A DNA stretch of 64,000 nucleotides from Vibrio sp. HB236076 (GTDB lineage Bacteria; Pseudomonadota; Gammaproteobacteria; Enterobacterales; Vibrionaceae): positions 1,550,001 to 1,614,000 of the forward strand of contig NZ_CP162601.1 of assembly GCF_040957575.1 (NCBI RefSeq). Reading direction: 5' to 3'. The notes under the pieces are model-generated. The model saw only the letters and a list, made by a program, of their open reading frames with translations. It was not told the DNA's origin and ran no database searches. Below, piece after piece: positions 1 to 7,838 of the stretch. Every line of letters starts with the position of its first letter. Positions within the stretch are counted from its first letter, which is position 1. The translations under genes were made by a program, and so were the position numbers.

Positions 1-1289
1 CGGAAATCTACTCAATCGCTGTTAAGAAAGACCAGGCTAAGATCGTCTTTGATGATGCTGTCAGGATGCTCTCAATGTCTGAACTGAAGGAAGTCCTTAC
101 AGTAAAGCGTGATTCTATCGCGTTCGAGGCTGAGTTTGCGAAGTTCGTACCTCTAGCTTCTGACTCTAACTCGCTTGATGGCCTTAACACGCATTGCTTC
201 ATTGCAGACGAACTTCATTCATGGAAAGACCGTAACCTTTGGGGCGTAATGGAGACCTCAACGGGTGCTCGTGAGCAGCCTATGGCGTTCTCTATTAGTA
301 CGGCAGGCTGGATCTTAGACGGCATCGGTAAGGAACTGTTTGATGATGGTGTAACCATCCTTGAGAACTACGGTCTAGAAGAGAACGTCTTCAGCATGAA
401 CTACACGTTAGATGACGGTGATAAGTTCAATGATCGTAATTGCTGGATAAAAGCAAACCCTTGTCTTGGTGTTTCCGTTAAGGAAGAAGATATTGAGCGT
501 CTATGTCGTAAGGCTGAACGCATGTCTTCCGAACGAGCAAACTTCCTAACCAAGCGTTTGAACGTATGGGTAAACAACGCTGAAGCATGGCTAAACCTCG
601 ATAAGCTCTACCAATGTGCAGATGAGAGCGCACGTTTAGAGGACTTTGAAGGTCGTGATTGCATTATCGGTGTGGACTTTGCTGATTACCTTGACTTGAC
701 CTCCGTTTGTTATCTATTCGTCAACAATGACGGTACGTTTAACGTCTTCTATGAGAATTTCTTACCTCATTCCGCAATGGATAAGGTATCTGAGCAAATG
801 AGACAGCGTTACTTACGTCTCGATGATGAAGGTTATCTGAATATCCTCAACGTTGAATCAATGGACTATACAACGCTTGCAAGTGTTCTAACTGAAGCGT
901 CCAAAAGGTTCAACGTCCAGACAATCGCCTATGACCCTTACCATATGACCGCTATTGCTACTCAGTTAGAAAAGCAGCGTCTTCCTATGGTTTCTATCAC
1001 TCAATCTAAAGCCAACCTCTCGGAAGCATCCAAGCTCCTAGAGCGTTATATCTATGACGGTTCTTTCATTTATAACGGTGATAAAACCTTTGAATGGGCT
1101 GCGTCTTGTGCGGTGGTTAAAACAGATGACCGTTCGAATATTCAGGTGTTCCGTGAAAATCACAACACACAAAAGATAGACCCTGTGATTGCTACGATCA
1201 TTGCTCTCTCAATGGCTGAGATTCAAGAGAAACCTAAGAAGTCTCCGTACTCAGGTAGAAGCGGAAGAGGTCTAATTGTACTTGGCTAA
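1..1289 (+). CDS. Terminase large subunit (partial, 5' end outside window)
   Basis: The reading frame is open from the first bases (in-frame codon at position 3), so the N-terminal ATPase Walker A region is missing from the window. Visible are the conserved EIYSIAVKKDQAKIVFDDA segment, a Walker-B-like FIADELHSW and the nuclease-type acidic motif GVDFADYLDLTS at the start of the C-terminal domain. Near the end, TQKIDPVIATIIALSMA matches the C-terminal signature of Terminase_1 proteins. This is the ATP-driven DNA packaging motor and headful or cos nuclease, docking on the portal encoded ten bases downstream. The gene belongs to the late operon. Confidence 0.93.
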   Translation, partial: EIYSIAVKKDQAKIVFDDAVRMLSMSELKEVLTVKRDSIAFEAEFAKFVPLASDSNSLDGLNTHCFIADELHSWKDRNLWGVMETSTGAREQPMAFSISTAGWILDGIGKELFDDGVTILENYGLEENVFSMNYTLDDGDKFNDRNCWIKANPCLGVSVKEEDIERLCRKAERMSSERANFLTKRLNVWVNNAEAWLNLDKLYQCADESARLEDFEGRDCIIGVDFADYLDLTSVCYLFVNNDGTFNVFYENFLPHSAMDKVSEQMRQRYLRLDDEGYLNILNVESMDYTTLASVLTEASKRFNVQTIAYDPYHMTAIATQLEKQRLPMVSITQSKANLSEASKLLERYIYDGSFIYNGDKTFEWAASCAVVKTDDRSNIQVFRENHNTQKIDPVIATIIALSMAEIQEKPKKSPYSGRSGRGLIVLG

Positions 1290-1298
1290 GGAGGTTTA

Positions 1299-2621
1299 AT
1301 GGGTTTATTCAGCAAGCTCTTTAAGGGTTCGCCTAAACCAGAAAGTAAGTCCGTTAATCCCTATATTGATGCGCAGTTAAGAACTGATGGTTCGCGTCAT
1401 GCAGGAGTTAACGTTACTTATACAAGTGCCATGAGACAAGCTGATGTTTATACGTGTGTCCGTATTCTCAGTGAATCAATTGGCATGATCCCAATGAAGC
1501 TTTACAAGCAAAAAAATGGAGTGTTTGAAGAAATTTCACATAACACTCGTGATTACAGAATATTTTGTCAAAACCCTAATGGGTATATGACTTCTCAGGA
1601 GCTAAACGAGCATTTAGTTACTGCTTTGATGCTTAGAGGCCATGCTTTTCTGGAGGTCGTTCGTAACTCTCTGAATGGCGTTAGTGAGCTTTTACCGATG
1701 CGTTATCTCGATCAAGTTAACCTCAGTATGACTAATGAGGGTATTCCTGTTGCTAGGTGGGTTGATCATAAAGGTAACGGAAAGGTCTCAAACGCTCCGT
1801 TTAATGAAGGAGGGTTGCTAGACGTTAAGCTTCAGTCTTTAAATGGCTTCCAAGGTATCTCTCCAATTTCTCTTATGGCTGAACAAATCGGTACGGCTAT
1901 AGCAGCACAACGCCACGAGGCGAAAATCTTTGAGAATGGTACGCGCCTAAGCGGTGTTCTTTCTACTGAAGACTCTTTAGATGATGAGGCTATTGAGCGT
2001 CTTCAAGCGAGTTGGAACGGTGCTTATGGTGGTACGGACAACGCAGGTAAGGTGGCCGTGTTAGAACATGGTCTGACTTATACAAACATCACCATGACTA
2101 ACCAAGATGCTCAGCTTTTAGAAATGCTTGAATTCAGTCGTGAACAGATTGCTGCTGCGTTCCGTGTTCCTGTCCATATGCTCAATGACACTTCAGCACA
2201 GACTATGAATAACGTTGAGCAGAATAACCTTCAGTTCTTGAAGAACACCTTAGTGCCGATCATCACCAAGCTAGAAAATGCTTATAACAAGATCTTACCT
2301 TCGAACACGGTCGTTCGTTTCGACACTCGGCAGTTCGTAAGGGGTGATATTCGGACTCAAGCTGAAGTAGCGGAGATCTTAATCAAGAACCGCATCATTA
2401 GTCATGAAGAGTCTCGTGAAATGTTTGACTTAGCTCCTGCAAATGAGAAGGAACTGTTCGTTATCCAGTCGAACAACTACGTGTGGGGCACTAGAGAAGA
2501 CTCACAGCAGTTAACCGAAAGGTTAATGAACCCTCCTAAAGAACAACCAAAACAACAAGAAGAAACAGAAGGAGTTAATACCAGTGCTGAAGAAGAGCAA
2601 GGTAAAGACTCTTCAGTTTGA
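1299..2621 (+). CDS. Phage portal protein (HK97 gp3 family)
   Basis: A 440-residue protein typical in length for HK97-type portals, which form the dodecameric ring at the capsid vertex through which DNA is packaged. Recognisable segments are QADVYTCVRILSESIGMIPM near the start, GFQGISPISLMAEQIGTAI in the middle, and the wing/stem region with FRVPVHMLND and NNVEQNNLQFL. A strong ribosome site (AAGGAGGT) sits eight bases before the ATG. Its 3' end overlaps the protease gene by 38 bases, as is common in these modules. Confidence 0.94.
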   Translation: MGLFSKLFKGSPKPESKSVNPYIDAQLRTDGSRHAGVNVTYTSAMRQADVYTCVRILSESIGMIPMKLYKQKNGVFEEISHNTRDYRIFCQNPNGYMTSQELNEHLVTALMLRGHAFLEVVRNSLNGVSELLPMRYLDQVNLSMTNEGIPVARWVDHKGNGKVSNAPFNEGGLLDVKLQSLNGFQGISPISLMAEQIGTAIAAQRHEAKIFENGTRLSGVLSTEDSLDDEAIERLQASWNGAYGGTDNAGKVAVLEHGLTYTNITMTNQDAQLLEMLEFSREQIAAAFRVPVHMLNDTSAQTMNNVEQNNLQFLKNTLVPIITKLENAYNKILPSNTVVRFDTRQFVRGDIRTQAEVAEILIKNRIISHEESREMFDLAPANEKELFVIQSNNYVWGTREDSQQLTERLMNPPKEQPKQQEETEGVNTSAEEEQGKDSSV

Positions 2622-3429
2622 TGTTGATGAATTAAGTAACGAAGGTGTTATTTCTGGTGTTTTGAATTACTTCGGTAATAAAGACCATGCAGGTGACATT
2701 ACTCTCAAAGGTGCGTTTAAGCACAGTATCAAGACGATTGAAGAGAGTGGTCGTAGCCTTGTAATGCTATGGCAACATGATCCAGAAAAACCTATTGGCA
2801 TTTGGAAAAATCTTCGTGAAACCTCACGAGGCCTTGAGGGCGAAGGTCATATCAACCTTGAGACTGAACTAGGTCGTGAAGCTTATGCTTTAGCCAAGCA
2901 GGGCGCACTTTCGGGTATTAGCATCGGATATTGGGTAATTGATGAAGAATACGACTCGAAGACAAAAACAAACTATCTAAAAGAACTAGAACTTCGTGAA
3001 ACTTCTCTAGTTACCTTCCCTTGTAATGAATTAGCACGAATTGAAGAGGTGAAGAAGATGAAATTAGACGAGAAGGGTTTACCTAGTGACGAAGAACTAA
3101 AGTCGTTCCTAGTTAGCTGCGGTACAAGTGAAGAATTAGCTATGGCAATCGTAGCTAAGTACATGCCTGATTATGTCTCTCCTGAAGAAGAAGCCCAGCG
3201 TAAAGCTGCGGCTAAAGAAGAAGTAAAAACTACTCTAGAAAGCTTGTGTGAAAAACACGGCTTGTCCCTTAAAGAAGCTCTAGACGCGATTGAAGGTGTT
3301 GATGAGGTTCGTGACTCAGACGTTATTGCTAAAGAAGAACAAGAAGAAGAGCAAGAACAGAAAGAAGGCGAACCAGAAGAAGATACTGAACAAAAGAGCG
3401 ATTCACTAGAAGATTTCTTTACTAAATAA
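2584..3429 (+). CDS. Prohead (maturation) protease, HK97 gp4 / peptidase U35 family
   Basis: A 281-residue protein that starts at GTG inside the portal gene, with GGAG about nine bases upstream. The protease domain (about residues 1-160) shows the U35 pattern: FGNKDHAGDIT, the histidine region SLVMLWQHDPEKPIGIW and the serine region GALSGISIGY. It should cleave the capsid N-terminal domain and itself during prohead maturation. The C-terminal ~120 residues are acidic and rich in Glu/Lys (long EEQEEEQEQKEGEPEE stretch), possibly a scaffold-like tail that is removed. The position between portal and capsid is canonical. Confidence 0.93.
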   Translation: MLKKSKVKTLQFDVDELSNEGVISGVLNYFGNKDHAGDITLKGAFKHSIKTIEESGRSLVMLWQHDPEKPIGIWKNLRETSRGLEGEGHINLETELGREAYALAKQGALSGISIGYWVIDEEYDSKTKTNYLKELELRETSLVTFPCNELARIEEVKKMKLDEKGLPSDEELKSFLVSCGTSEELAMAIVAKYMPDYVSPEEEAQRKAAAKEEVKTTLESLCEKHGLSLKEALDAIEGVDEVRDSDVIAKEEQEEEQEQKEGEPEEDTEQKSDSLEDFFTK

Positions 3430-3431
3430 AC

Positions 3432-3490
3432 CTCCCTTCCCATAGGAAGGAAATCCTCACTTGGTGCTCTTTCAGGAGAGCGCTAAGGGA
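3432..3490 (+). promoter_or_regulatory. Paired hairpins in the leader of the capsid gene
   Basis: The 94-base gap before the capsid gene holds two small hairpins: CCTTCC-CATA-GGAAGG at 3435-3450 and GCTCT-TTCAGG-AGAGC at 3466-3481. No T-run follows either, so they do not look like terminators. They may stabilise or process the capsid mRNA, the most abundant late product; this role is inference. Confidence 0.4.
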
Positions 3491-3523
3491 TTCTTATAAC
3501 TATAACAAGAGGACAGAATTTAT

Positions 3524-4714
3524 ATGAAATTTGATATTAAATCTATCGAGGAAATCACCAACACAGCTGAAATGAAGCAGGTAATGACTGAGCTTGCTCA
3601 TGCTTTGGCGGACGTTGAAACGAAAGCTCGTGCTGCTAAACCTACTGAGCAATTAGAAGCTGAGAAGAAGGCAGAACGACGTGAGGCCGTCCGTAAATTC
3701 TTAAACTCTGCTCCTGCGAAAGCAAGCCTAGATACTTACGTTAAGCAGCTTGATCTGACCTCTGCGGCAAACACCATTGAAGAGGAAATGTCTAAAGAGA
3801 TCATCAAGCTCGCAGTTGAAAATGATGTTTTCCTATCTGAAATTGGTTCTCAAACTGTATCAAGCACAGACTTCCGTCAGCTTGTATTGAATAGCCGTCC
3901 TGATGTTCAACAAACAGGTGAGCAAGATGGTGTTACAACTCCAGTCTCAGTAACTAACACCCAAACCTATGTAGAGGTGTCTGCGTTGTTCGCTAAGATC
4001 TACGCAATGCCAGTAATGACTCACGAGATCCTACGAGATTCTCACATTGACGTAGAAGGTGAGTTGATGAGCTTGATTGCTGAAGAGTGGACTTTCAAGT
4101 TAATTGACATGCTCTTGAATGGTGACGGTCAGAAGGCTAACGGCATTCAGAATCTTCGCGGCCTCCTGAACTTCCGTGTAGACCGTGCAAACTCCTTCGC
4201 TGAGTCTCTAAAAGCAGACGGTGATCGTAGTCCTGATTACTATCAAGTAATTAAGACAGGTGTTGAGGGTGGTTTCGGTGCAACAACTGAAGCAATCGAG
4301 GACTACTTCATTGACCTACAAGCGTCCTTACCTCAGAAGTATCAATCAGCTGCTAAATGGTACATGAGCTTGAAGACTTTTAGTGAGTTGAAGAAGCTCC
4401 GTACTGAGCAAGGCTTCCCGATTATCGAGTTCGGTAAGTTCTCTGTATCAGGTGCAGCTTGGGGCGAAGGGTACATTCTTCTAGGTCGTCCTATTGTGAT
4501 CGTTGATCAGTTACCTGTGTCTGGCGCTAATGCTACGCCAGTAATTTATGGTGATCTGAAGGCCGCATTCAAGCTAGTTCCTCTGGCTGGTTCTGAGCAC
4601 TTCCTGATTGACGACATCACTACTAAAGGTGCTCGTACAATTTACCTAGATCAGCGCTTTGGTGAGATTGTAGGTAACTCAGACGCTATTCGTATTGCGC
4701 TACAAGCTGTTTAA
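3524..4714 (+). CDS. Major capsid protein (HK97 gp5 fold)
   Basis: A 396-residue protein in the canonical slot after the U35 protease. The N-terminal ~90 residues are charged and helical (AAKPTEQLEAEKKAERREAV), as expected for the delta domain that acts as internal scaffold and is cleaved. The remainder matches the Phage_capsid family: the E-loop region around TPVSVTNTQTYVEV, the segment EEWTFKLIDMLLNGDGQKANGI, and a C-terminal A-domain ending FLIDDITTKGARTIYLDQRFGE. The ribosome site AAGAGGA precedes the ATG. I cannot tell whether HK97-style covalent cross-linking occurs. Confidence 0.94.
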   Translation: MKFDIKSIEEITNTAEMKQVMTELAHALADVETKARAAKPTEQLEAEKKAERREAVRKFLNSAPAKASLDTYVKQLDLTSAANTIEEEMSKEIIKLAVENDVFLSEIGSQTVSSTDFRQLVLNSRPDVQQTGEQDGVTTPVSVTNTQTYVEVSALFAKIYAMPVMTHEILRDSHIDVEGELMSLIAEEWTFKLIDMLLNGDGQKANGIQNLRGLLNFRVDRANSFAESLKADGDRSPDYYQVIKTGVEGGFGATTEAIEDYFIDLQASLPQKYQSAAKWYMSLKTFSELKKLRTEQGFPIIEFGKFSVSGAAWGEGYILLGRPIVIVDQLPVSGANATPVIYGDLKAAFKLVPLAGSEHFLIDDITTKGARTIYLDQRFGEIVGNSDAIRIALQAV

Positions 4715-4730
4715 TTAAAAGGAGGCGGTT

Positions 4731-5285
4731 ATGGATTACATAGTTCTTAACCGCTCTTATGAGGATGTTGTTACTTATGAAGAAGCAGCGGCTCATTTAC
4801 GCATTTGGGACGAAGAAGAAAAAGCATATGTTGAGTCCCTTATTGCAGCTGCAATTGGTTCTGCTGAGGCTTACATGAAGCGCTTTATTGGAGTTACGGA
4901 AGTAGCTTTCAGCATTCCAGTCTTTAACGCAGTTTTACCTTTCCCTGATTTACTCTCGCTAAATAATATTATGTATGTAGATCCAGACACGGGTGCTGAA
5001 ATCACTCTTGATGGCTCTACAGATTATAAGCTTGATCGCTACAAGAAAAAGGTAACGTTCACTCAAGGTGTGATTCCTTCGCGTGTTCAGCGTTTGGATG
5101 TAAATGCTTCTTTTGGATGGGGAGGGGCAAATGTTCCTCCCAATGTAAAACATGCAGTTTTAATGTTAGTAGCAACTCTTTATGAGATGCGAGAAGACGC
5201 AACAGTGGGTCAGGGTGTCACTGTGACTAAAGTACCAATCACTCATAAGTACCTTCTAAACCCTTATCGTTTCTATTCGATATAA
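4731..5285 (+). CDS. Head-tail connector (HK97 gp6-like DNA packaging protein)
   Basis: A 184-residue protein with the family opening YEEAAAHLRI, followed by an acidic helix EEKAYVESLIAAAIGSAEAYMKRFIG, and a C-terminal helix NVKHAVLMLVATLYEMRED typical of gp6-type adaptors that bind below the portal ring. It follows the capsid gene with GGAGGCGG upstream of its ATG. Length and position fit the adaptor that extends the portal channel before head closure. Confidence 0.85.
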   Translation: MDYIVLNRSYEDVVTYEEAAAHLRIWDEEEKAYVESLIAAAIGSAEAYMKRFIGVTEVAFSIPVFNAVLPFPDLLSLNNIMYVDPDTGAEITLDGSTDYKLDRYKKKVTFTQGVIPSRVQRLDVNASFGWGGANVPPNVKHAVLMLVATLYEMREDATVGQGVTVTKVPITHKYLLNPYRFYSI

Positions 5286-5297
5286 AGCGAGGTGTTT

Positions 5298-5642
5298 ATG
5301 CGAAGAGGAGCTTTTAAGCATCGTTTAAGTCTCTATGCGCCAGCCTCCTATATTTTTGGAAGTGAGGTTGAGAGTTGGACTCTCATTGGTAAAGCCTTTG
5401 CCTCAATCAGTGTCTTGGAGGCAACTGAAGGAGAAAGCGGTGTACGTAGACAAGCTGTTGAGTTGCTGGAGTTTACGATTCCTTATTCTCGAACTCTATC
5501 CGAAAACCCTACAGATATTGTCATTGTTTATAGAGACGTTGAGTATGAAGTGCTTGGTATCCGTAACATTGATTACAGAAACAAGGAGCTAAAAATACAA
5601 GCTAAACGATATGAAGGCTCTAAGAGAGTCCTTGATGTCTAA
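5298..5642 (+). CDS. Head closure / head-tail joining protein (HK97 gp7-like)
   Basis: A ~114-residue beta-rich protein opening with RRGAFKHRLSLYAPA and carrying WTLIGKAFASISVLEATEGE, the pattern of phage head-tail joining proteins ("...W.....v.A.i..l.g.e...a..."). I chose ATG 5298 over GTG 5292 because GAGG lies at 5289-5292. It should plug or join the connector after DNA packaging. It slightly overlaps the next gene. Confidence 0.8.
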   Translation: MRRGAFKHRLSLYAPASYIFGSEVESWTLIGKAFASISVLEATEGESGVRRQAVELLEFTIPYSRTLSENPTDIVIVYRDVEYEVLGIRNIDYRNKELKIQAKRYEGSKRVLDV

Positions 5643-6240
5643 AGGTCTTTTAGCTGTATCACTCTCGTTCAATGGTCAAGACAGCCTTTCTGCAATTGAG
5701 TCTGAAATGGTTAGTCTTTTTGGTGAGGTTGGAGCCGCTTATAAAAAGAAAACCAACCATTCAATTAAAGTTATTAAAGACGCTCTCAAAGAAGCTAATC
5801 AAGTTATCTACAAGGAGTGCCTAGTTAAAGCTCCTGTTATTAGGCCAGCAATTTTAGCTAGAGAATCTAAAGCAACTAGAGACATCCACATAGGTGATCC
5901 TCGGTACATGGTTGAACGTTCTTCTCATGGTAAAAAATGGTTGAAGGACGGTATCGTTGCCAGACGGATCGTTACCTTCAAATCCCCAGTTTCATCTTAC
6001 GCAGCTGCCCTAGAGTATGGTCGAGGGGAGTTCCTACAAGTCGTTCGAAAAGCTCCTTATGGAATCACAAAAGGAGAAACTGACTTTTGGTTAAGGAAGG
6101 TAGGAGCAATGGAAGCTCAGCCTTTCTTATTACCTTCTCAACGCAACAAAGCTGACAAGGCTATGGTTGTGTTTGCTTCCTCTCTAAGTTCTCGCTGGCT
6201 AAAGGTTCTCAAGAAGCTTGAGCGAAAAGGAAAAATTTAG
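5635..6240 (+). CDS. HK97 gp10-like tail completion protein
   Basis: About 201 residues if started at ATG 5635 (AGAGAG upstream); ATG 5611 would add eight residues and overlap the previous gene more. The order head closure, gp10-like, tail terminator is standard, and the features agree: N-terminal helices, YKECLVKAPVIRP (the "A...ap..TG.Lr" position of gp10 proteins), then SYAAALEYGRGEF and a C-terminal AQPFLLPSQRNKADKAM, the usual "Pfl.pA......" ending. It is probably part of the head-tail interface. Confidence 0.78.
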   Translation: MSKGLLAVSLSFNGQDSLSAIESEMVSLFGEVGAAYKKKTNHSIKVIKDALKEANQVIYKECLVKAPVIRPAILARESKATRDIHIGDPRYMVERSSHGKKWLKDGIVARRIVTFKSPVSSYAAALEYGRGEFLQVVRKAPYGITKGETDFWLRKVGAMEAQPFLLPSQRNKADKAMVVFASSLSSRWLKVLKKLERKGKI

Positions 6241-6249
6241 GGGGTCTCA

Positions 6250-6618
6250 TTGGAATTAGAGATTATCACTTTATTAAGTTCTGAGCTTGGTGGGATTGAT
6301 GGTTTTATTTCGCAGAAACCTGAAGGCATTTCTCTACCTGCTTTTGTGGTTGAGTGCCGTCAAGGGCGCGGAGAATCTCTTTATGGAAACCAAGGTAAAC
6401 CACTAGGTTATGACTATGAATTACAAGTAAACATTTTGGATTCAAGGTATGTAGCTATAAGAAATAAACGTGAGTTAGTTATCGAGTTGCTTGATGGTTT
6501 TACAGGTTTAATTGGCGATTTAGATGTTATTGATTGCCGCCTGTCAGACACTACTTTAGGTATGAATTTAGATAAAAGCTATGAGTGCGTCCTGTTCTTC
6601 ACAATAAAAACAAAATAA
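6250..6618 (+). CDS. Tail terminator protein (DUF3168 / HK97 gp11-like)
   Basis: A 122-residue protein starting at TTG, with the purine-rich TAGGGGG as ribosome site. The fold cues fit tail terminators: an N-terminal helix, SLPAFVVECRQGRGESLYGN, a strand YDYELQVNIL and a C-terminal strand YECVLFFTIKTK. It should cap the tail tube and interact with the gp10-like protein encoded just upstream and the tail tube protein just downstream. Assignment rests mainly on size and position. Confidence 0.72.
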   Translation: MELEIITLLSSELGGIDGFISQKPEGISLPAFVVECRQGRGESLYGNQGKPLGYDYELQVNILDSRYVAIRNKRELVIELLDGFTGLIGDLDVIDCRLSDTTLGMNLDKSYECVLFFTIKTK

Positions 6619-6628
6619 GGAGAAACGC

Positions 6629-7084
6629 ATGTCAGGCATTGGTCGTGGTACTCGCGGTATTGATACTAAACTTCTTTATAGCCTTGATTCGGGACAGAAA
6701 ACTGCTTCTAGTTTTACTCTAGAGGTCGGTGACATTACAAGTATTGGTGAGCTGAGTGATTCAGCGAGTACCTCAGAAGTTTCTGTTTATGGTCAAGGCT
6801 ATACAAACACATTTACCACTGTGAAAAATGTAGGTCAGCTTGAGTTGGAGTTTTTGGCTAACTCTGATGATTCTGGTCAGGTTGCATTAGAGTCACTTTA
6901 TGAGAGTCAAGATACTGCATCTTTCGACATCCGTCTTATTCAAGGTGATCGTCAAACAGATTATATGTTCGATGGTCAGGTAAGTAAGTTTAGTGTTAAC
7001 CCTTCAGCTGACGATATTGTTCGTTATTCAGTGTCTTTAGTTGTACACGGTAAAGTTACTAAAGAAAACAAATCAGAAGCTTAA
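6629..7084 (+). CDS. Major tail tube protein
   Basis: A 151-residue, beta-rich, Ser/Thr/Gly-rich protein with AAGGAGA before the ATG. The sequence around FTLEVGDITSIGELSDSAS and the strand-rich SFDIRLIQGDRQTDYMFDGQV segment fit lambda gpV/HK97-type tube proteins, as does its place just before the frameshifted chaperone pair. It stacks as hexameric rings around the tape measure. A transcription terminator follows 24 bases downstream. Confidence 0.85.
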   Translation: MSGIGRGTRGIDTKLLYSLDSGQKTASSFTLEVGDITSIGELSDSASTSEVSVYGQGYTNTFTTVKNVGQLELEFLANSDDSGQVALESLYESQDTASFDIRLIQGDRQTDYMFDGQVSKFSVNPSADDIVRYSVSLVVHGKVTKENKSEA

Positions 7085-7107
7085 CTTTACAACTATTTTT
7101 GAACAAT

Positions 7108-7136
7108 AAGGGCTACTTAATGTAGTCCTTTTTTAT
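7108..7136 (+). terminator. Intrinsic terminator after the tail tube gene
   Basis: The stem AGGGCTAC (7109-7116) pairs with GTAGTCCT (7122-7129) with one G-U pair, loop TTAAT, followed by six Ts. It lies between the tail tube gene and the tail chaperone, so partial termination would keep tube protein abundant and downstream tail proteins scarce. Confidence 0.75.
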
Positions 7137-7155
7137 ATGAATTTAAGGAGTTTTT

Positions 7156-7491
7156 ATGGATAGAAAAGCACTGCTGAAAAAACTAACTAATAAGCCTGTT
7201 GAGTTCGAAGTTGAAGGCTATGGCCGTTACTTTGTGAAGGGTATGAATACTATGGACTATTTATTCTCTGCTTCACAGAGTGAATTAAGTGATGACGGCG
7301 AGGTAAACCAAGAAGGCTATTTTGCTGCGTTAGTTGTTCGGTGCGTGTTAGATGAGAACAAACAGCGTTTATTCAAGGATGAAGACCTAGAAACGCTAAA
7401 AGAGGCTGATATTGCGTTTGTTCTCCCGTTAGCTCTCAAAGTTCAAGAGCTCTCCAACCTTGGAAAAGAGGTGGATGTAAAAAAGAAATAA
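7156..7491 (+). CDS. Tail assembly chaperone, short form (lambda gpG-like)
   Basis: A 111-residue protein with AAGGAG upstream of its ATG, lying directly before a frameshift extension and the tape measure gene, the invariant slot of the gpG/gpGT chaperones of long-tailed phages. It ends in GKEVDVKKK at a TAA just after the slippery run AAAAAAG. The short form is expected to coat the tape measure during tail assembly in large excess over the frameshifted form and to be absent from the virion. Confidence 0.85.
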   Translation: MDRKALLKKLTNKPVEFEVEGYGRYFVKGMNTMDYLFSASQSELSDDGEVNQEGYFAALVVRCVLDENKQRLFKDEDLETLKEADIAFVLPLALKVQELSNLGKEVDVKKK

Positions 7492-7823
7492 ACGATCTAA
7501 AGAGAGATACCTTTGAGGTTTTCTGTTTAGAGTTAATGGTTTTCTGGGGACTGACCTATGAGCAGTTTCACGCCCAACCCTTCGCTTTGATTTATAGGTT
7601 GTTTCTCCTAAACCAAATAAAGCCTTTTCTTCCGAGTAATTCATGGGTTCAGTCTGGGACTATTGCAGCAGCCTCATACAATGCTTCTATGGGAAGGAAG
7701 GGCAAGACATTAGGGTACGATGATATTTACCCATTTATGAAAGAGGACTCCATTAACCCCAATGGATACGACGAGGAGTCTCAGAAACGTTTACATAAAC
7801 AGCTAAACGCAATGTTTGGCTAA
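7156..7823 (+). CDS. Tail assembly chaperone, -1 frameshift fusion (gpGT-like)
   Basis: A -1 slip at 7479-7485 leaves the zero frame after codon 110 and reads GAA ATA AAC GAT onward in a frame open to a stop at 7821-7823, giving about 222 residues. The added T-like part contains FEVFCLELMVFWGLTYEQFHA and ends QKRLHKQLNAMFG. No good independent start and ribosome site exists for the downstream frame, which argues for frameshifting rather than a separate gene. In lambda the T part recruits tail tube protein to the chaperone-coated tape measure. Confidence 0.85.
7479..7485 (+). promoter_or_regulatory. Programmed -1 ribosomal frameshift site (A AAA AAG)
   Basis: The heptamer is in the correct register (GTA AAA AAG AAA TAA, slip X XXY YYZ) and six bases before the zero-frame stop codon. 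A AAA AAG is among the most efficient slippery heptamers in enterobacterial ribosomes. The -1 frame is open for another 112 codons and leads to the T-like domain. Confidence 0.88.
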
Positions 7824-7838
7824 TTTTCAGGAGGTGCT

